Shown: piece after piece, positions 18,625-28,198 of the stretch
How positions within the stretch are numbered: the stretch's first letter is position 1
How the letters are laid out: each line of letters opens with the position of its first letter
DNA from: Treponema sp.
GTDB lineage: Bacteria > Spirochaetota > Spirochaetia > Treponematales > Breznakiellaceae
Assembly: GCA_031276815.1 (NCBI GenBank)
Contig: JAISMJ010000073.1
Location: 1 to 34,158 of the forward strand
Reading direction: 5' to 3'
DNA length: 34,158 nucleotides
Made by a program: the position numbers and the translations under genes
Notes under the pieces: generated by a model
Databases searched by the model: none
Told to the model about the DNA's origin: nothing
The model's input: the letters and a program-made list of their open reading frames with translations, nothing else

Positions 18625-19335
18625 CTACTCCTCCAGCTTGTAGCCCACGTTACGTACGGTCTTAATAACGCCGCCGGTAATGGCGCCGCCCGCCGCCCCG
18701 AGTTTCTGCCGAAGCGACTTGATGTGCATGTCAACGGTTCTGCTGTCGCCTAAATAATCAGACCCCCATATACGGTTCAGTATGATTTCACGGGTCAGCA
18801 CGATATTCTTTTTACGCATGAGGTAGTAGAGTAATTCGAATTCCGTATAGGTGAGCGGTACCGGCGTCTCATTGACGCGGACTGTGCGCTTGTCCGGGGA
18901 AAGAACGATGCCGCAGGCGGTGAGTTCAGCGGGGGGATCGGACGTTTTGGAAGCGGTCCTGCGGAGAACCGCCCGAATACGGGCGATGCTTTCGATGACG
19001 GAGAATGGTTTTGTAATATAGTCGTCCGCGCCGGCGTCAAGCCCTTTGACGCGGTCGTACTCGGCGCCTCGCGCGGTAAGCATGATTACCGGAATACGCG
19101 CGGTTTTCTCGTGCGCCTTTAACCGTTTGAGAAGGGACATCCCGTCTTCTCCGGGTAGCATGACGTCCAGCAGCACCAAATCGGGCGTCTCGGCGGTACG
19201 CAGCGCGTCATGTAGCGCCGCGTAAAAAAGAGCGCCGTCCGCATAACCGGCAACGGCAAAACCGGCTTGCGTTAAGGCGTATACCAGCAACTCCCGAATA
19301 CTATCATCGTCCTCGACTATCCATAGCGTGTCCAC
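18625..19335 (-). CDS. phoB: OmpR/PhoB-family response regulator
   Basis: REC domain (VEDDDSIRELL, LVLLDVMLPGEDG) and winged helix (YTEFELLYYLMRKKNIVLTREIILNRIWG...SRTVDMHIKSLRQKLG). Confidence 0.85.
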   Translation of the reverse strand: MDTLWIVEDDDSIRELLVYALTQAGFAVAGYADGALFYAALHDALRTAETPDLVLLDVMLPGEDGMSLLKRLKAHEKTARIPVIMLTARGAEYDRVKGLDAGADDYITKPFSVIESIARIRAVLRRTASKTSDPPAELTACGIVLSPDKRTVRVNETPVPLTYTEFELLYYLMRKKNIVLTREIILNRIWGSDYLGDSRTVDMHIKSLRQKLGAAGGAITGGVIKTVRNVGYKLEE

Positions 19336-19429
19336 AGGTTCCTCCTTGTTTCCGTCGCTATGGTAGCAGAAACACCGGAAAAAGGAAAGAACGCGCGAGA
19401 GGATATACCCGTATCATAAGGAGCTTTAT

Positions 19430-19958
19430 ATGAGCAGCGATTGGATGCCCACGAGACGGGCGGACCGCGTGGAGCGGACCGCTCGAACAATTTACCGCGT
19501 TGGAAACCCTCCACACCGCCGCGGACGCCCTCCTCCAGAAAGCCGAGAGTGGCGAGCGCACGCCGGTCATCACCGAGTAGTGCCGCGAGGCGTTCGACGC
19601 ACTCACCGCCAAAATGCGGTTCTTCAAGAGGCATTACTTCCTCGTGCCGCCCTCACCGCTGCGGATCTTGTGAATCTGGGCTTGTCCCCCCACGCCACGC
19701 CTACCGGAACCCCCCCCCCCCCCCACCGCGGAAGTAACGGTCGAGACGTATCTGGTGGGGCGGCACGAGCTGGGTATACGGATCATCTACATTACCGGCA
19801 GCCCGAAGGATCGCGCGAACAAGGGCTACCGGATATGGTACAAAGCGGTCGCGCCCAGCGGGGAGGCGGTAACGAGCCCGAAACAGCTCAACGAGTCTTT
19901 TTTCACGAAACGGAAGAAGGATGTGGTGCTTTTCAAGTATGAAGACAGCGGGAAGACA
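19430..19958 (+). pseudogene. Decayed and truncated conserved treponemal hypothetical protein
   Basis: Start MSSDWMPT with RBS AAGGAGC; continuous sense only across frames: LEQFTALETLHTAADALLQKAESGERTPVITE*CREAFDALTAKMRFFKRHYFLVPP, then LTAADLVNLGLSPHATPTGT, then TAEVTVETYLVGRHELGIRIIYITGSPKDRANKGYRIWYKAVAP...FFTKRKKDVVLFKYEDSGKT; TAG at 19578-19580. Confidence 0.75.
19710..19724. repeat. C15 homopolymer tract inside the pseudogene
   Basis: ggaa followed by 15 consecutive C, then accgcgg. Confidence 0.95.
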
Positions 19959-20113
19959 CGGACACATTCACGAAAAACAATCATTATGTTTTCGATATAT
20001 TCGTCAATGCTTTTTTCGTTGCCGATACCGCCGCTGTAATCCCGCTGCGGGCTTGTTATGACCAAATCGACGGATTCCGTGCAATCGGCACAATACATTT
20101 TGTTTGTGTCCAT
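19950..20113 (-). pseudogene. N-terminal remnant of an N4/N6-type DNA methyltransferase
   Basis: MDTNKMYCADCTESVDLVITSPQRDYSGGIGNEKSIDEYIENIMIVFRECVRVF resembles the YCADC...DLVITSPPY...EYLENI..VF.E..RVL start of DNA methylases; catalytic TSPPY reads TSPQR and the rest is missing. Confidence 0.6.
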
Positions 20114-20140
20114 AACTTAGAATATATCCTCTTCTCCGCT

Positions 20141-20395
20141 CTATGCGTTTTCGCTCTCAAAAGCTCCATTACCCATGATAAGGTTCAAGCTCTTCACTTC
20201 GAGAACCAAGTTTCGCTCTTTTAGAAAGAATTGTCCTTCTTTGAGAGCCGGATTCCGCTCTCGGAGAGTCAAATTCGAGTCTTGGAGAATCAATCTTGCC
20301 TCTCCAATAGGGTTATTCCTCTCCCAAAGAGCAATTTTGCAAGTCTCAAAAACCAAAATCAAATCTTTTTGCCCCGAATTAGATTTTTTGAACAT
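20141..20395 (-). CDS. Small heptad-repeat protein (possible)
   Basis: MFKKSNSGQKDLILVFETCKIALWERNNPIGEARLILQDSNLTLRERNPALKEGQFFLKERNLVLEVKSLNLIMGNGAFESENA; the opposite strand is also open, so coding strand is not certain. Confidence 0.35.
   Translation of the reverse strand: MFKKSNSGQKDLILVFETCKIALWERNNPIGEARLILQDSNLTLRERNPALKEGQFFLKERNLVLEVKSLNLIMGNGAFESENA
20156..20386 (-). repeat. 11-unit degenerate 21-bp tandem repeat encoding a heptad-repeat peptide
   Basis: Units of exactly 21 nt starting at 20156, 20177, 20198, 20219, 20240, 20261, 20282, 20303, 20324, 20345 and 20366, e.g. tctcggagagtcaaattcgag / tcttggagaatcaatcttgcc. Confidence 0.75.
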
Positions 20396-20558
20396 GGTAT
20401 ACGAAACTAAAAATTTAAAAGAGCGAAATCGCTAGAAATTCTTCCATAGCCCGCAAGGTACAGAGAGGGGATCACCTTTAAGAAAAAGCGCGGACGCATT
20501 GCCCTCGATGCAGCGTTTTTTTATGCTGCCCCTGGCTCTTTACTCGCACATGGCTGCG

Positions 20559-21038
20559 TTACGGCGTCTTTTTCACAGTCTTCACTTTTCGTTTGGCGCC
20601 GTTCTTCGTCCTGTCAAAGGAACCGCTCTTCCCATCATCCTGCGGTGCGCCGGACCTTCTTTCTTCTTTTTTGACTTTTTTTACAACAAAGCGCTTTTTG
20701 GGATAGGGAGCGCCGCCTTCACTGCCGCCAAAACCGCCGTAGGTATCGCTCCGTCCGCTAATCCGGCTGTCCCTCTGGCTAGAGGCGCGCGCCGTGCGCT
20801 TTTTTTCGCGGTCGGCTTTGTCCATAACCTTCAAGGCATCCTCAAAACCACCCAGAAATTGCGTAAGATCATCGGCAAAAAGTACGACGGACTGCCGTTC
20901 AAAGCCGCCCTCGTCTTTGTTTTTGCTCTCGACAATAGTAAGGTAAATATCACCGAGCCTATTCTCTTTTACATTAAAAAAATACGTCCTGTTTTGCAAC
21001 TGAACCCGCGTTGAAAAAATCTCACCCCGTAAACCCAT
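20559..21038 (-). CDS. PUR-family (DUF3276-like) nucleic-acid-binding protein with basic tail
   Basis: MGLRGEIFSTRVQLQNRTYFFNVKENRLGDIYLTIVESKN...VVLFADDLTQFLGGFEDAL and a Lys/Arg-rich C-terminus. Confidence 0.8.
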   Translation of the reverse strand: MGLRGEIFSTRVQLQNRTYFFNVKENRLGDIYLTIVESKNKDEGGFERQSVVLFADDLTQFLGGFEDALKVMDKADREKKRTARASSQRDSRISGRSDTYGGFGGSEGGAPYPKKRFVVKKVKKEERRSGAPQDDGKSGSFDRTKNGAKRKVKTVKKTP

Positions 21039-21080
21039 ATATTCTCCTCGCGTATCTATTGGATACGCCTTCTATTTATT

Positions 21081-22946
21081 TTATTTGTCGGCTTCAATGA
21101 CCATTGCCCGCTGCCATGCGATCAACTCCCGCTCAAGCTCGAAGCATGAGGCGTCAGCCATGATCCGAAACACAGGCTCGGTACCCGATCCGCGCATCCA
21201 AAGCGCGGCAATACGCGCATCCTTATCGTCAGCAAAAATTATTTTTAGTCCACCACGCCCGGCGTCGCCGAAATGCTCAATATGCAGCTTCTCTTCCATA
21301 CCATTATAATGCGCGGCATCCCACGCGGTTATACCGTATTGTCTGTATAGATGCTCTTTCTTTCTTTCCCAGTCGCGCACAAAAATCTTCTGGTACCGTT
21401 CCTTTAAGCTCGCATGATCTGCGGTCTTCACCTTGAGCAAGGCGTCCGGCGTATAGCCGCCGGTAGTAACAAAGGACGGAAGCGTCCTGATAATATCCGC
21501 CAAGGTAAAATCAGCTTTGTACGAGACAGTATTGCCCGAAAGATCGCGCCAAATCTCAAAAAGCCCCTTTTTATCACCGGCGCTTCTTATGGTAAGCATC
21601 TTGAGCAAGGCAAATACCGTGTCTATAGGATCGCGTACTGCGGAAGGGTGCGTAATATTGCCCCCTGCTGACCCTTCTCCCAAAATACGCACCGTATAGC
21701 CCAAGCCGCGCAGTTTCCGTGCAAGGGACACCACATTCGCCTCGCCCACTTCCGCACGGAATACTTTTGCGCCGAACGCTTCCGCTATGACGTCAATACG
21801 TAGCGATGTGGGATCGTTGACCGCAAGAGCGACCTTGTCGAGAAATTTGCCGTTTTCATCACACCGTAACGAACCGGACCATACAAGATGGGACAATTCA
21901 GCAACGCACGCAAGCGCAAAAACTTCCTGCGCTTCAAGCGGGCGCGTCTTCTTCCGCATATCGTCCCAAATGACAATGTTGCCACGGTCACCGTCGCAAT
22001 CCGGCATGTAGCCCATGACAAAAGAGCTGTCGGCAGTATGCCGTTCTTCCAAAAAGCGCGCGGCATATTCAAGCGATTCGCCTTCCGGCACAATACGGTG
22101 CGCTATGCTTCCGGCTTCGCCATTGATACACGCGAACTTCACGCCAAGAGTCGGCAAGAATTCCGTATCAATAGAAACGGAACGCGCGGAACCATTAAAG
22201 TCCGCTATAATACCGATAGGATAGTCTCTTATTGTCTCTTTAATAGCGACGAACAGCAATTCTTGTTCCGTTTTTTCCCCGGTGCCTGATACTACTTCCC
22301 ACGTAAAATCAAGATATGCGGACAAAGCTTGCTGTTTTACTCGTGCCGACTCGCCGTATACCGCGTCTACCACAGACTGTTCGGCACCATTGATAAGTAC
22401 CAACGCCGTCTCTATTCTGTCTGGCGCGGAGAAAAAGGAGCGAAACGCCTCAATGAGGAGCTTCGAATCGGAGGCGGCAAGTACACCGCCGTCCGTTAAT
22501 CCGAATTTAAGCCCGTTGTGTCCGATTGGGTTATGGCTTGCGGAAATATAAACAAACCCTTGCGCCCTGTTTGAAGCGCCCTCGTTTTTCGTAAACGCCA
22601 TTATTTCAGGAGCAGCGGTAATGCCCGCCCAGCGGACGGTACACCCCTCGGTTATCAGCGTCCGTATCATTGCATCGGCGATACTTTTGCCTGTTGGACG
22701 CGCGTCCATGCCTGCAATCAGTACAGGCTGCGCCGCGCCGGTTGTTTTTTTTACATAATCCGCAAACACTTTGGCGGCAACGGCGGCGATTATGGTATGA
22801 GCCGGTGAAATTTCATCGCAGGAATTTTCCTCGTTTCCATCCGGCGCAAAAACCGTACGCCAGCCCGAAGCGGATAAAATCATAGCGGACAGCGCCGCGT
22901 CAATTACATCTTCCCGTAAACCGGAATCATCCTTTGCTAACTGCAA
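21081..22946 (-). CDS. Phosphoglucomutase/phosphomannomutase family protein
   Basis: YISASHNPIGHNGLKFG (active-site Ser loop), DCDGDRGNIV metal loop, RGSGTEPVFRIMAD phosphate loop. Confidence 0.92.
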   Translation of the reverse strand: MQLAKDDSGLREDVIDAALSAMILSASGWRTVFAPDGNEENSCDEISPAHTIIAAVAAKVFADYVKKTTGAAQPVLIAGMDARPTGKSIADAMIRTLITEGCTVRWAGITAAPEIMAFTKNEGASNRAQGFVYISASHNPIGHNGLKFGLTDGGVLAASDSKLLIEAFRSFFSAPDRIETALVLINGAEQSVVDAVYGESARVKQQALSAYLDFTWEVVSGTGEKTEQELLFVAIKETIRDYPIGIIADFNGSARSVSIDTEFLPTLGVKFACINGEAGSIAHRIVPEGESLEYAARFLEERHTADSSFVMGYMPDCDGDRGNIVIWDDMRKKTRPLEAQEVFALACVAELSHLVWSGSLRCDENGKFLDKVALAVNDPTSLRIDVIAEAFGAKVFRAEVGEANVVSLARKLRGLGYTVRILGEGSAGGNITHPSAVRDPIDTVFALLKMLTIRSAGDKKGLFEIWRDLSGNTVSYKADFTLADIIRTLPSFVTTGGYTPDALLKVKTADHASLKERYQKIFVRDWERKKEHLYRQYGITAWDAAHYNGMEEKLHIEHFGDAGRGGLKIIFADDKDARIAALWMRGSGTEPVFRIMADASCFELERELIAWQRAMVIEADK

Positions 22947-23296
22947 TTTTAACTCCTGTTATATTCAACTGCTTTATTATCATTACATACTCAGATATGG
23001 CGCTAGTCTAGGGGGTATTTAGATAAATGTCAAGTATTGTTGCGCCGTACAATCATCATATTACACGCAAGGGACGTTCATAACTATAAGTTAAAACCCA
23101 CTCAGCGTAATTTTTGATGGCTCAAAAGAGACTTAATTAACCGAAATATATGCCACCCAATACGGCGAAAAATAATTAATACGGAAAACTGTAATTTGAT
23201 TGCCGGGAACAAGACAACAGTAAACACTGATGATATTATCGCCGTCAATGGGCTTCTTATCGAATTACGAACAAGCTCACGACTAGCGTGACGGCT

Positions 23297-24205
23297 TTAG
23301 CCGGGGGTAGCCAACCTGATAAAATACAACGCTACTACTCCGATAAAAAAGATATTTGTCCCGATACCCATGATAAGAATGATCCATGAGCTTACTTCAT
23401 AAAGGACGGCTTTTGCGGAGTAATGGCGCAGCTGTTTTCGCTCATGCGGCTCCTGTATCGCTGTTATATCTGAGCGTATGCTTGCAGTTTCGGCGCATTT
23501 TCGTAGAAAACGACTCATGGAAGTAAACAGGATACCGGGTGGAAGAAAGGGAAAAAGCGGTATGAATACCGCAATAAGCGCGATTATTGCCATGATCCGG
23601 AACGCGGGACGCTGGAGATAGAAAATCGCCATGAGTATGAGGGAAAATATCCCCATGATGATAGAATATGGTGTAACGAGGTTCCAGTAATCGTTCTTGT
23701 TTCTGCTTGCGCTTATGATCCGTACAACAAGGTCTTCATTATCTTCTTTATCGTATAGAATGGTAATGAGGGGATTTTTCTTAGTCGAGGCGAACATTTG
23801 CCGACCATCCTGCCATACAATTTCTCCGGCAACAAAAATTTTTGTCTCTTCGGAAATATCTAGCAGTCTGCGGTTTACGATACGTCGCAAACCGGCATCA
23901 TTGACAAAAAAAATCTGCGTATCTCGTAATCCAAGAGGGATCAGTAAAGATTCGTTCTTGATCCACAGTATTGTTTCGGATACAGATTCAAATTTTCCCA
24001 AAAAACGGAACATTGTATCGTTTACATGCCCTCGTTCAAGCAAACGCCATGTTTCATAGTCCAGAAGAGGTTTGTGTAGGACTACCATAAGCTGCTGCCG
24101 AAAGACTTTTCTGTGGTAGCGGTGAATAAACGTACCAACCACGGGTATCATGCCATACCAGAAAAAGAGAAGACCGGTAATAATACATAGATCGACTATT
24201 CTCAT
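23297..24205 (-). CDS. Conserved multi-TM membrane protein
   Basis: Long ORF with several hydrophobic segments (LCIITGLLFFWYGMIPVVG, YSIIMGIFSLILMAIFYL, IIALIAVFIPLFPFLPPGILF, WIILIMGIGTNIFFIGVVALYFI). Confidence 0.7.
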   Translation of the reverse strand: MRIVDLCIITGLLFFWYGMIPVVGTFIHRYHRKVFRQQLMVVLHKPLLDYETWRLLERGHVNDTMFRFLGKFESVSETILWIKNESLLIPLGLRDTQIFFVNDAGLRRIVNRRLLDISEETKIFVAGEIVWQDGRQMFASTKKNPLITILYDKEDNEDLVVRIISASRNKNDYWNLVTPYSIIMGIFSLILMAIFYLQRPAFRIMAIIALIAVFIPLFPFLPPGILFTSMSRFLRKCAETASIRSDITAIQEPHERKQLRHYSAKAVLYEVSSWIILIMGIGTNIFFIGVVALYFIRLATPG

Positions 24206-24415
24206 AACGGGCTTTCGAACCTTATAGTTTTATTATAACATATAGCATTTATAAAAAAATAACATAAGAAATAAAAAAATACCGATTATAATTTTTATAG
24301 ACGACAGCGTACGCTCATCGTCTAGCCCTCACCTCTTCGGTTCCATAGCTATTGAATTTTCTTTAAAAACTCCACTCCGCATCAAAAAGATTTGAAAACA
24401 ATAAAAAAAACACGC

Positions 24416-24444
24416 TTGACAAGAACGATAGATAATGATAGATT
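24416..24444 (+). promoter_or_regulatory. sigma70-like promoter for the 24676 gene leader
   Basis: TTGACA (24416-24421), 17 nt, TAGATT (24439-24444). Confidence 0.5.
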
Positions 24445-24675
24445 AACTACAAGAATGAAAATTGTATGGGCGTATGAATTTAATGCTTGTGGAGTTAGAG
24501 AAGGCCGGATTGTTACAGCTTGTCCTTCAGTCTAAGTTTCGCCAGCAAAATAAGCTTGTCATAGATTTGGTCTTTAGTAACTCACGTGTGTGCTTATATT
24601 CTGATTGATAAAGCGCTTCCCACATAAACTGAAGTGTTGGGAAAGCCCAAAGTATAAAGGAGATACCGTGGCTTG

Positions 24676-25701
24676 ATGGTGAGATTTAACACCTTTTTAA
24701 GAATGGGATTACTCTGTGTGCTCATAGCGTGTGTTGTCGCGATGATTTTTCCTAAAAAAGTTAATGCAAGCAAACTTGAATCGCAAACGGAAACGGTGGA
24801 AGCCCGCGGCGGTCTGGAACTTACTATCGCTATTGATACACAGAGCGATATGGAAACGGGTACTACAGCCGAAATTGAACCTGAAGAGTTCTCTAAGCCG
24901 AAAATGTTGCTGTATACTTCTTATACTGTTCAGTCAGGTGATGTGATTGGAACAATTGCACAACGATTTGCCCTTGAACAGGGAACCCTCATATCGGTAA
25001 ACAATATAACAAATCCCAAAACATTACAGATAGGGCAGGTACTCAAAATTCCAAACCAGGACGGCGTGCTTGTAAAAGTTGAAAGAATAGAAAAAAAACT
25101 GCCGACCTTAAACGAATTTATAAAGAGAATTTCCCAAAATAGAAAATATCAGGGGACTCCTTCTTCGGAATCAGGATTACAAGCGCTTGCGGTTTCTATA
25201 CAAAGCGCAAATGAATTATTTATGGATATACATGAAAAATTCGGAACGGAAACTAAAAGCGTGTTTATTCCCGGAGTGCAGATAAGTAATTTAGAGTTGC
25301 AGGAAATCAACGGAGATATCTTCTTGTGGCCCGTTCGCGGGCGCATTACCGACACATACGGCTACCGCTACGATCCATTCGGCGGTAATTCCCGAGAATT
25401 CCACAACGGTATGGATATAAGCGCACGTACGGGTACGCCGGTATACGCCACCATGGCTGGGCGTGTGACGTTTGCGGGCTGGAGCGATTCCTATGGATAC
25501 TATGTGGTGATTAGCCATTCGGGGGGGTACCGTACTCTCTATGCACACATGAGTGTTCTCCGCGCCAAAACGGGCGACTATGTAGAGGCTGGCGGGCGTA
25601 TCGGCGATGTGGGAAGTACTGGACGCAGTACCGGATCTCACTTGCACTTCACCGTGTATAAGAACGGTGTTACGGTAAATCCACGATCCTTGCTGCGGTA
25701 A
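24676..25701 (+). CDS. LysM + M23 (LytM-type) metallopeptidase
   Basis: LysM YTVQSGDVIGTIAQRF...LKIPN; M23 DPFGGNSREFHNGMDISARTGTPVYATMAGRV...SGGYRTLYAHMS...TGRSTGSHLHF. Confidence 0.93.
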   Translation: MVRFNTFLRMGLLCVLIACVVAMIFPKKVNASKLESQTETVEARGGLELTIAIDTQSDMETGTTAEIEPEEFSKPKMLLYTSYTVQSGDVIGTIAQRFALEQGTLISVNNITNPKTLQIGQVLKIPNQDGVLVKVERIEKKLPTLNEFIKRISQNRKYQGTPSSESGLQALAVSIQSANELFMDIHEKFGTETKSVFIPGVQISNLELQEINGDIFLWPVRGRITDTYGYRYDPFGGNSREFHNGMDISARTGTPVYATMAGRVTFAGWSDSYGYYVVISHSGGYRTLYAHMSVLRAKTGDYVEAGGRIGDVGSTGRSTGSHLHFTVYKNGVTVNPRSLLR

Positions 25702-25707
25702 GTTGAA

Positions 25708-25956
25708 ATGAATGTAGATTGGCGTGAATTAAAATACGAAGAAGCCTTTGAACAGGAGGTGCGAGGACTTGAACGTCGACGTATCTCTACTGCTTGTACT
25801 CTTGAGGAGATCGAATCCCTTCTGGAAAGCCTTTACAAGCTGGATGGTGATAATTGGCTTGGACGCGGAGAAGTGCAGGATATCGTAATGTCGGCGACTA
25901 TTGCTGCGTACGAACATTTTCTTGCAGAATGGCGGCGCGAAGCGTGCGTGGATTAG
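25708..25956 (+). CDS. Small hypothetical protein
   Basis: 82-aa ORF directly downstream of the M23 gene, same strand. Confidence 0.55.
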   Translation: MNVDWRELKYEEAFEQEVRGLERRRISTACTLEEIESLLESLYKLDGDNWLGRGEVQDIVMSATIAAYEHFLAEWRREACVD

Positions 25957-26058
25957 GGGTACCTCCTAGTAAAGCGTACAAAATGATTATAAAAAGGTGA
26001 AAAACTTTGATACCCCCTTGATCTGATTGGGGTATTTCTGCTATGATAATATCACCGT

Positions 26059-26131
26059 GGGGATATAGCTCAGTTGGTAGAGCGATAGGTTCGCAATCTA
26101 TAGGTCAGGGGTTCGAATCCCCTTATCTCCA
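26059..26131 (+). tRNA. tRNA-Ala (anticodon CGC)
   Basis: 73-nt cloverleaf: GGGGATA/TATCTCC acceptor with G3:U70, anticodon arm ATAGG-TTCGCAA-TCTAT, T arm AGGGG-TTCGAAT-CCCCT, discriminator A; CCA not encoded. Confidence 0.95.
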
Positions 26132-26344
26132 ATCTCTTTAGTTTTTGTGAGGTGATTCACAAAGTGTAGTAAGCCTCAAAAGAAAGCCATGTCAAACACT
26201 TTCCGGTGGTTGAACAGATTCTTGGAAAAACAACAGGTCATCCGAAATGCTCGTCGTATCCGATGCATCAGTCGACTATTATTCCCCTTCAATCCTTACC
26301 ATTCGGTTTATTTTGTCAACAGCTGGCAAAACGCGTATGAAACC

Positions 26345-28072
26345 TCATTTGCTCTTCATCACCTCTACCCCGTCCCAATCCGGCGGCGGCGGGTTATGCG
26401 CGTAGACTTTTGCGCGTTCAAGCAGCATCGAAGCGTTTACGTCTTCGGGAATGAGGGTGAGCGCTTCCCGGAACTGGGCTGCTGCTTCCGCAAAAAACCG
26501 GTTGTAATAATACTTCATGCCTTGATTGTGAATTGACCAGGCTTTCGCTTCCTTTTCCGTGAGACTGCGTTTTACCGCGAAGATTTTTACCCCCTTGGTT
26601 TTGCCCTTGACTGCAACCGTATCAAGAAGCCGCACATGAAACGACAAACCGCTATGCAGACTGCTATTCCGCTCCCGAATCGCATTGTACACGGTTTCTG
26701 AAATAAGCATATCCGCATGGTACATCTTGGTAAGCCCTTCAAGCCGCGAGGCAAGGTTCACGGTGTCCCCGATGACCGTGTAATCCATCTTCCGTTCGCT
26801 GCCGATATTACCCACCGTAACGGTTCCGTAGTTAATACCGATGCCGATGTGGAATTCCGGCTTCCCAAGTTCCCGTTGTTTTGCATTAAAAGTCTGTAGC
26901 GCGTCAATCATATCAAGCCCGGAAAGCACGGACTGCATAATATCGTCTTCATGCTTTACGGGAGCGCCCCAGAACGCCATAATCGCATCGCCTATGTATT
27001 TATCAACGATGCCATTCCGGTTCATAATAATATCGACCTGCCCCGAAAAATACCGATTAAGCGAATGAACAAGCTCATCAGGGCGCAGGGATTCTGAAAT
27101 CGTAGTAAACCCGCGTATGTCGGAAAAAAGGATCGACACCTCGCGATTGTCGCCTACCAGCATGGATTCCGGGGATGCGAAAAATTTATCAATAAGGTCT
27201 TTCGGTACGTATTTCTGAAAAATCTGCCTGATACGCTGCTCCTTTTTCCGCGCCAGCACCGCTTCAAACGCATGACGCTTTATTTCATGATACGCCTGTT
27301 CAAGCCCCGTAATCATCATATTGAAGGTTCCCGCAAGAGTACCGGTCTCATCCCGGTACTCAACCGGCACCCGTCCGCTCATGTCGCCCTCCGTGATGAT
27401 GGCGCTCATAGCGCGAGTCAATGTCGATAAGGGGGTTGTCAGCATACTCGAAAGCAGAATAAGCAGCGCGACGGCAAGCGCCGAAGAGGCGGCGATAATG
27501 AGGATGGTTTGATATTTTATGCTGTTTATATCGTGATAGAAAACGGCTTTTTCTTCGCTTACCACAATATACCATCTGAAAGGAGGAAAGTAAAACGCCC
27601 TGAACACCCGCTCAACGCCGCCCAGCGTCGCGGTCATTATTCCGCCGTTTTCTTCGCCGAATAGCGCCAGTAGCGTCTCTTTTTCGGTATCGGACAGAGT
27701 AATGTCGGAAGTCTTCATAACGACTTCGCCGCTTCCGTCAACGGCGAAGATTTTCTCGGTTATCGGTATATCCGCTGGTACATCTCGATACGCAATAATA
27801 CTCTGCGCATAGAGTTCCACGGCTTTCTGGGCAGCCGCATCCATATCGGCTCTGCCTGCATACCTGTTTTCCACCAGCAACGCCCATTGGCTTTCCGCGT
27901 ACCGCTGTAAATCGGCTGCTTTATAGCTCAAGAAACGCTCCGCGCCGCGGCTAATATCGTTCGCCGCAGAAAAGTACGATGCAACCTCACCCAAAAGCAA
28001 AGGTACTATAATGAGAGGAAGCACGGTTACTATAATTCTCGCTCGAATCTTCATATACTCTATATCCACCAA
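26345..28072 (-). CDS. Membrane-bound class III adenylate/guanylate cyclase with extracytoplasmic sensor and HAMP
   Basis: VSILFSDIRGFTTISESL, GDAIMAFWGAPV, GIGINYGTVTVGNIGSERKMDYTVIGDTVNLASRLE; HAMP-like LTTPLSTLTRAMSAI. Confidence 0.93.
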   Translation of the reverse strand: MVDIEYMKIRARIIVTVLPLIIVPLLLGEVASYFSAANDISRGAERFLSYKAADLQRYAESQWALLVENRYAGRADMDAAAQKAVELYAQSIIAYRDVPADIPITEKIFAVDGSGEVVMKTSDITLSDTEKETLLALFGEENGGIMTATLGGVERVFRAFYFPPFRWYIVVSEEKAVFYHDINSIKYQTILIIAASSALAVALLILLSSMLTTPLSTLTRAMSAIITEGDMSGRVPVEYRDETGTLAGTFNMMITGLEQAYHEIKRHAFEAVLARKKEQRIRQIFQKYVPKDLIDKFFASPESMLVGDNREVSILFSDIRGFTTISESLRPDELVHSLNRYFSGQVDIIMNRNGIVDKYIGDAIMAFWGAPVKHEDDIMQSVLSGLDMIDALQTFNAKQRELGKPEFHIGIGINYGTVTVGNIGSERKMDYTVIGDTVNLASRLEGLTKMYHADMLISETVYNAIRERNSSLHSGLSFHVRLLDTVAVKGKTKGVKIFAVKRSLTEKEAKAWSIHNQGMKYYYNRFFAEAAAQFREALTLIPEDVNASMLLERAKVYAHNPPPPDWDGVEVMKSK

Positions 28073-28198
28073 GTCAAAAACGTGTTGTGATACTCTTTCC
28101 GCTTCATTTTATATGCTTATTTTTCAATAATAGCGAATCGCACTCGCTATGTCAATGAAAGCATTTCATTATTTCTTATATAGTAAAATGCCGCTTCT

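Noticed and set aside
20156-20386. Considered as a CRISPR array
   Set aside because: The 21-bp units are contiguous and degenerate with no alternating unique spacers; no cas genes in the window.
22950-23290. AT-rich intergenic stretch with short peptide-like run DDIIAVNGLLIELRTSS
   Set aside because: No start/RBS or extended similarity; insufficient to call a gene.
23280-23325. GACGGCTTTAGCCGGGGGTAGCC, reminiscent of an IS605 right-end tip
   Set aside because: It overlaps the stop codon of the 23297 gene, lacks the GAAACAAGAAGC scaffold, and the match is short; could be a terminator or chance.
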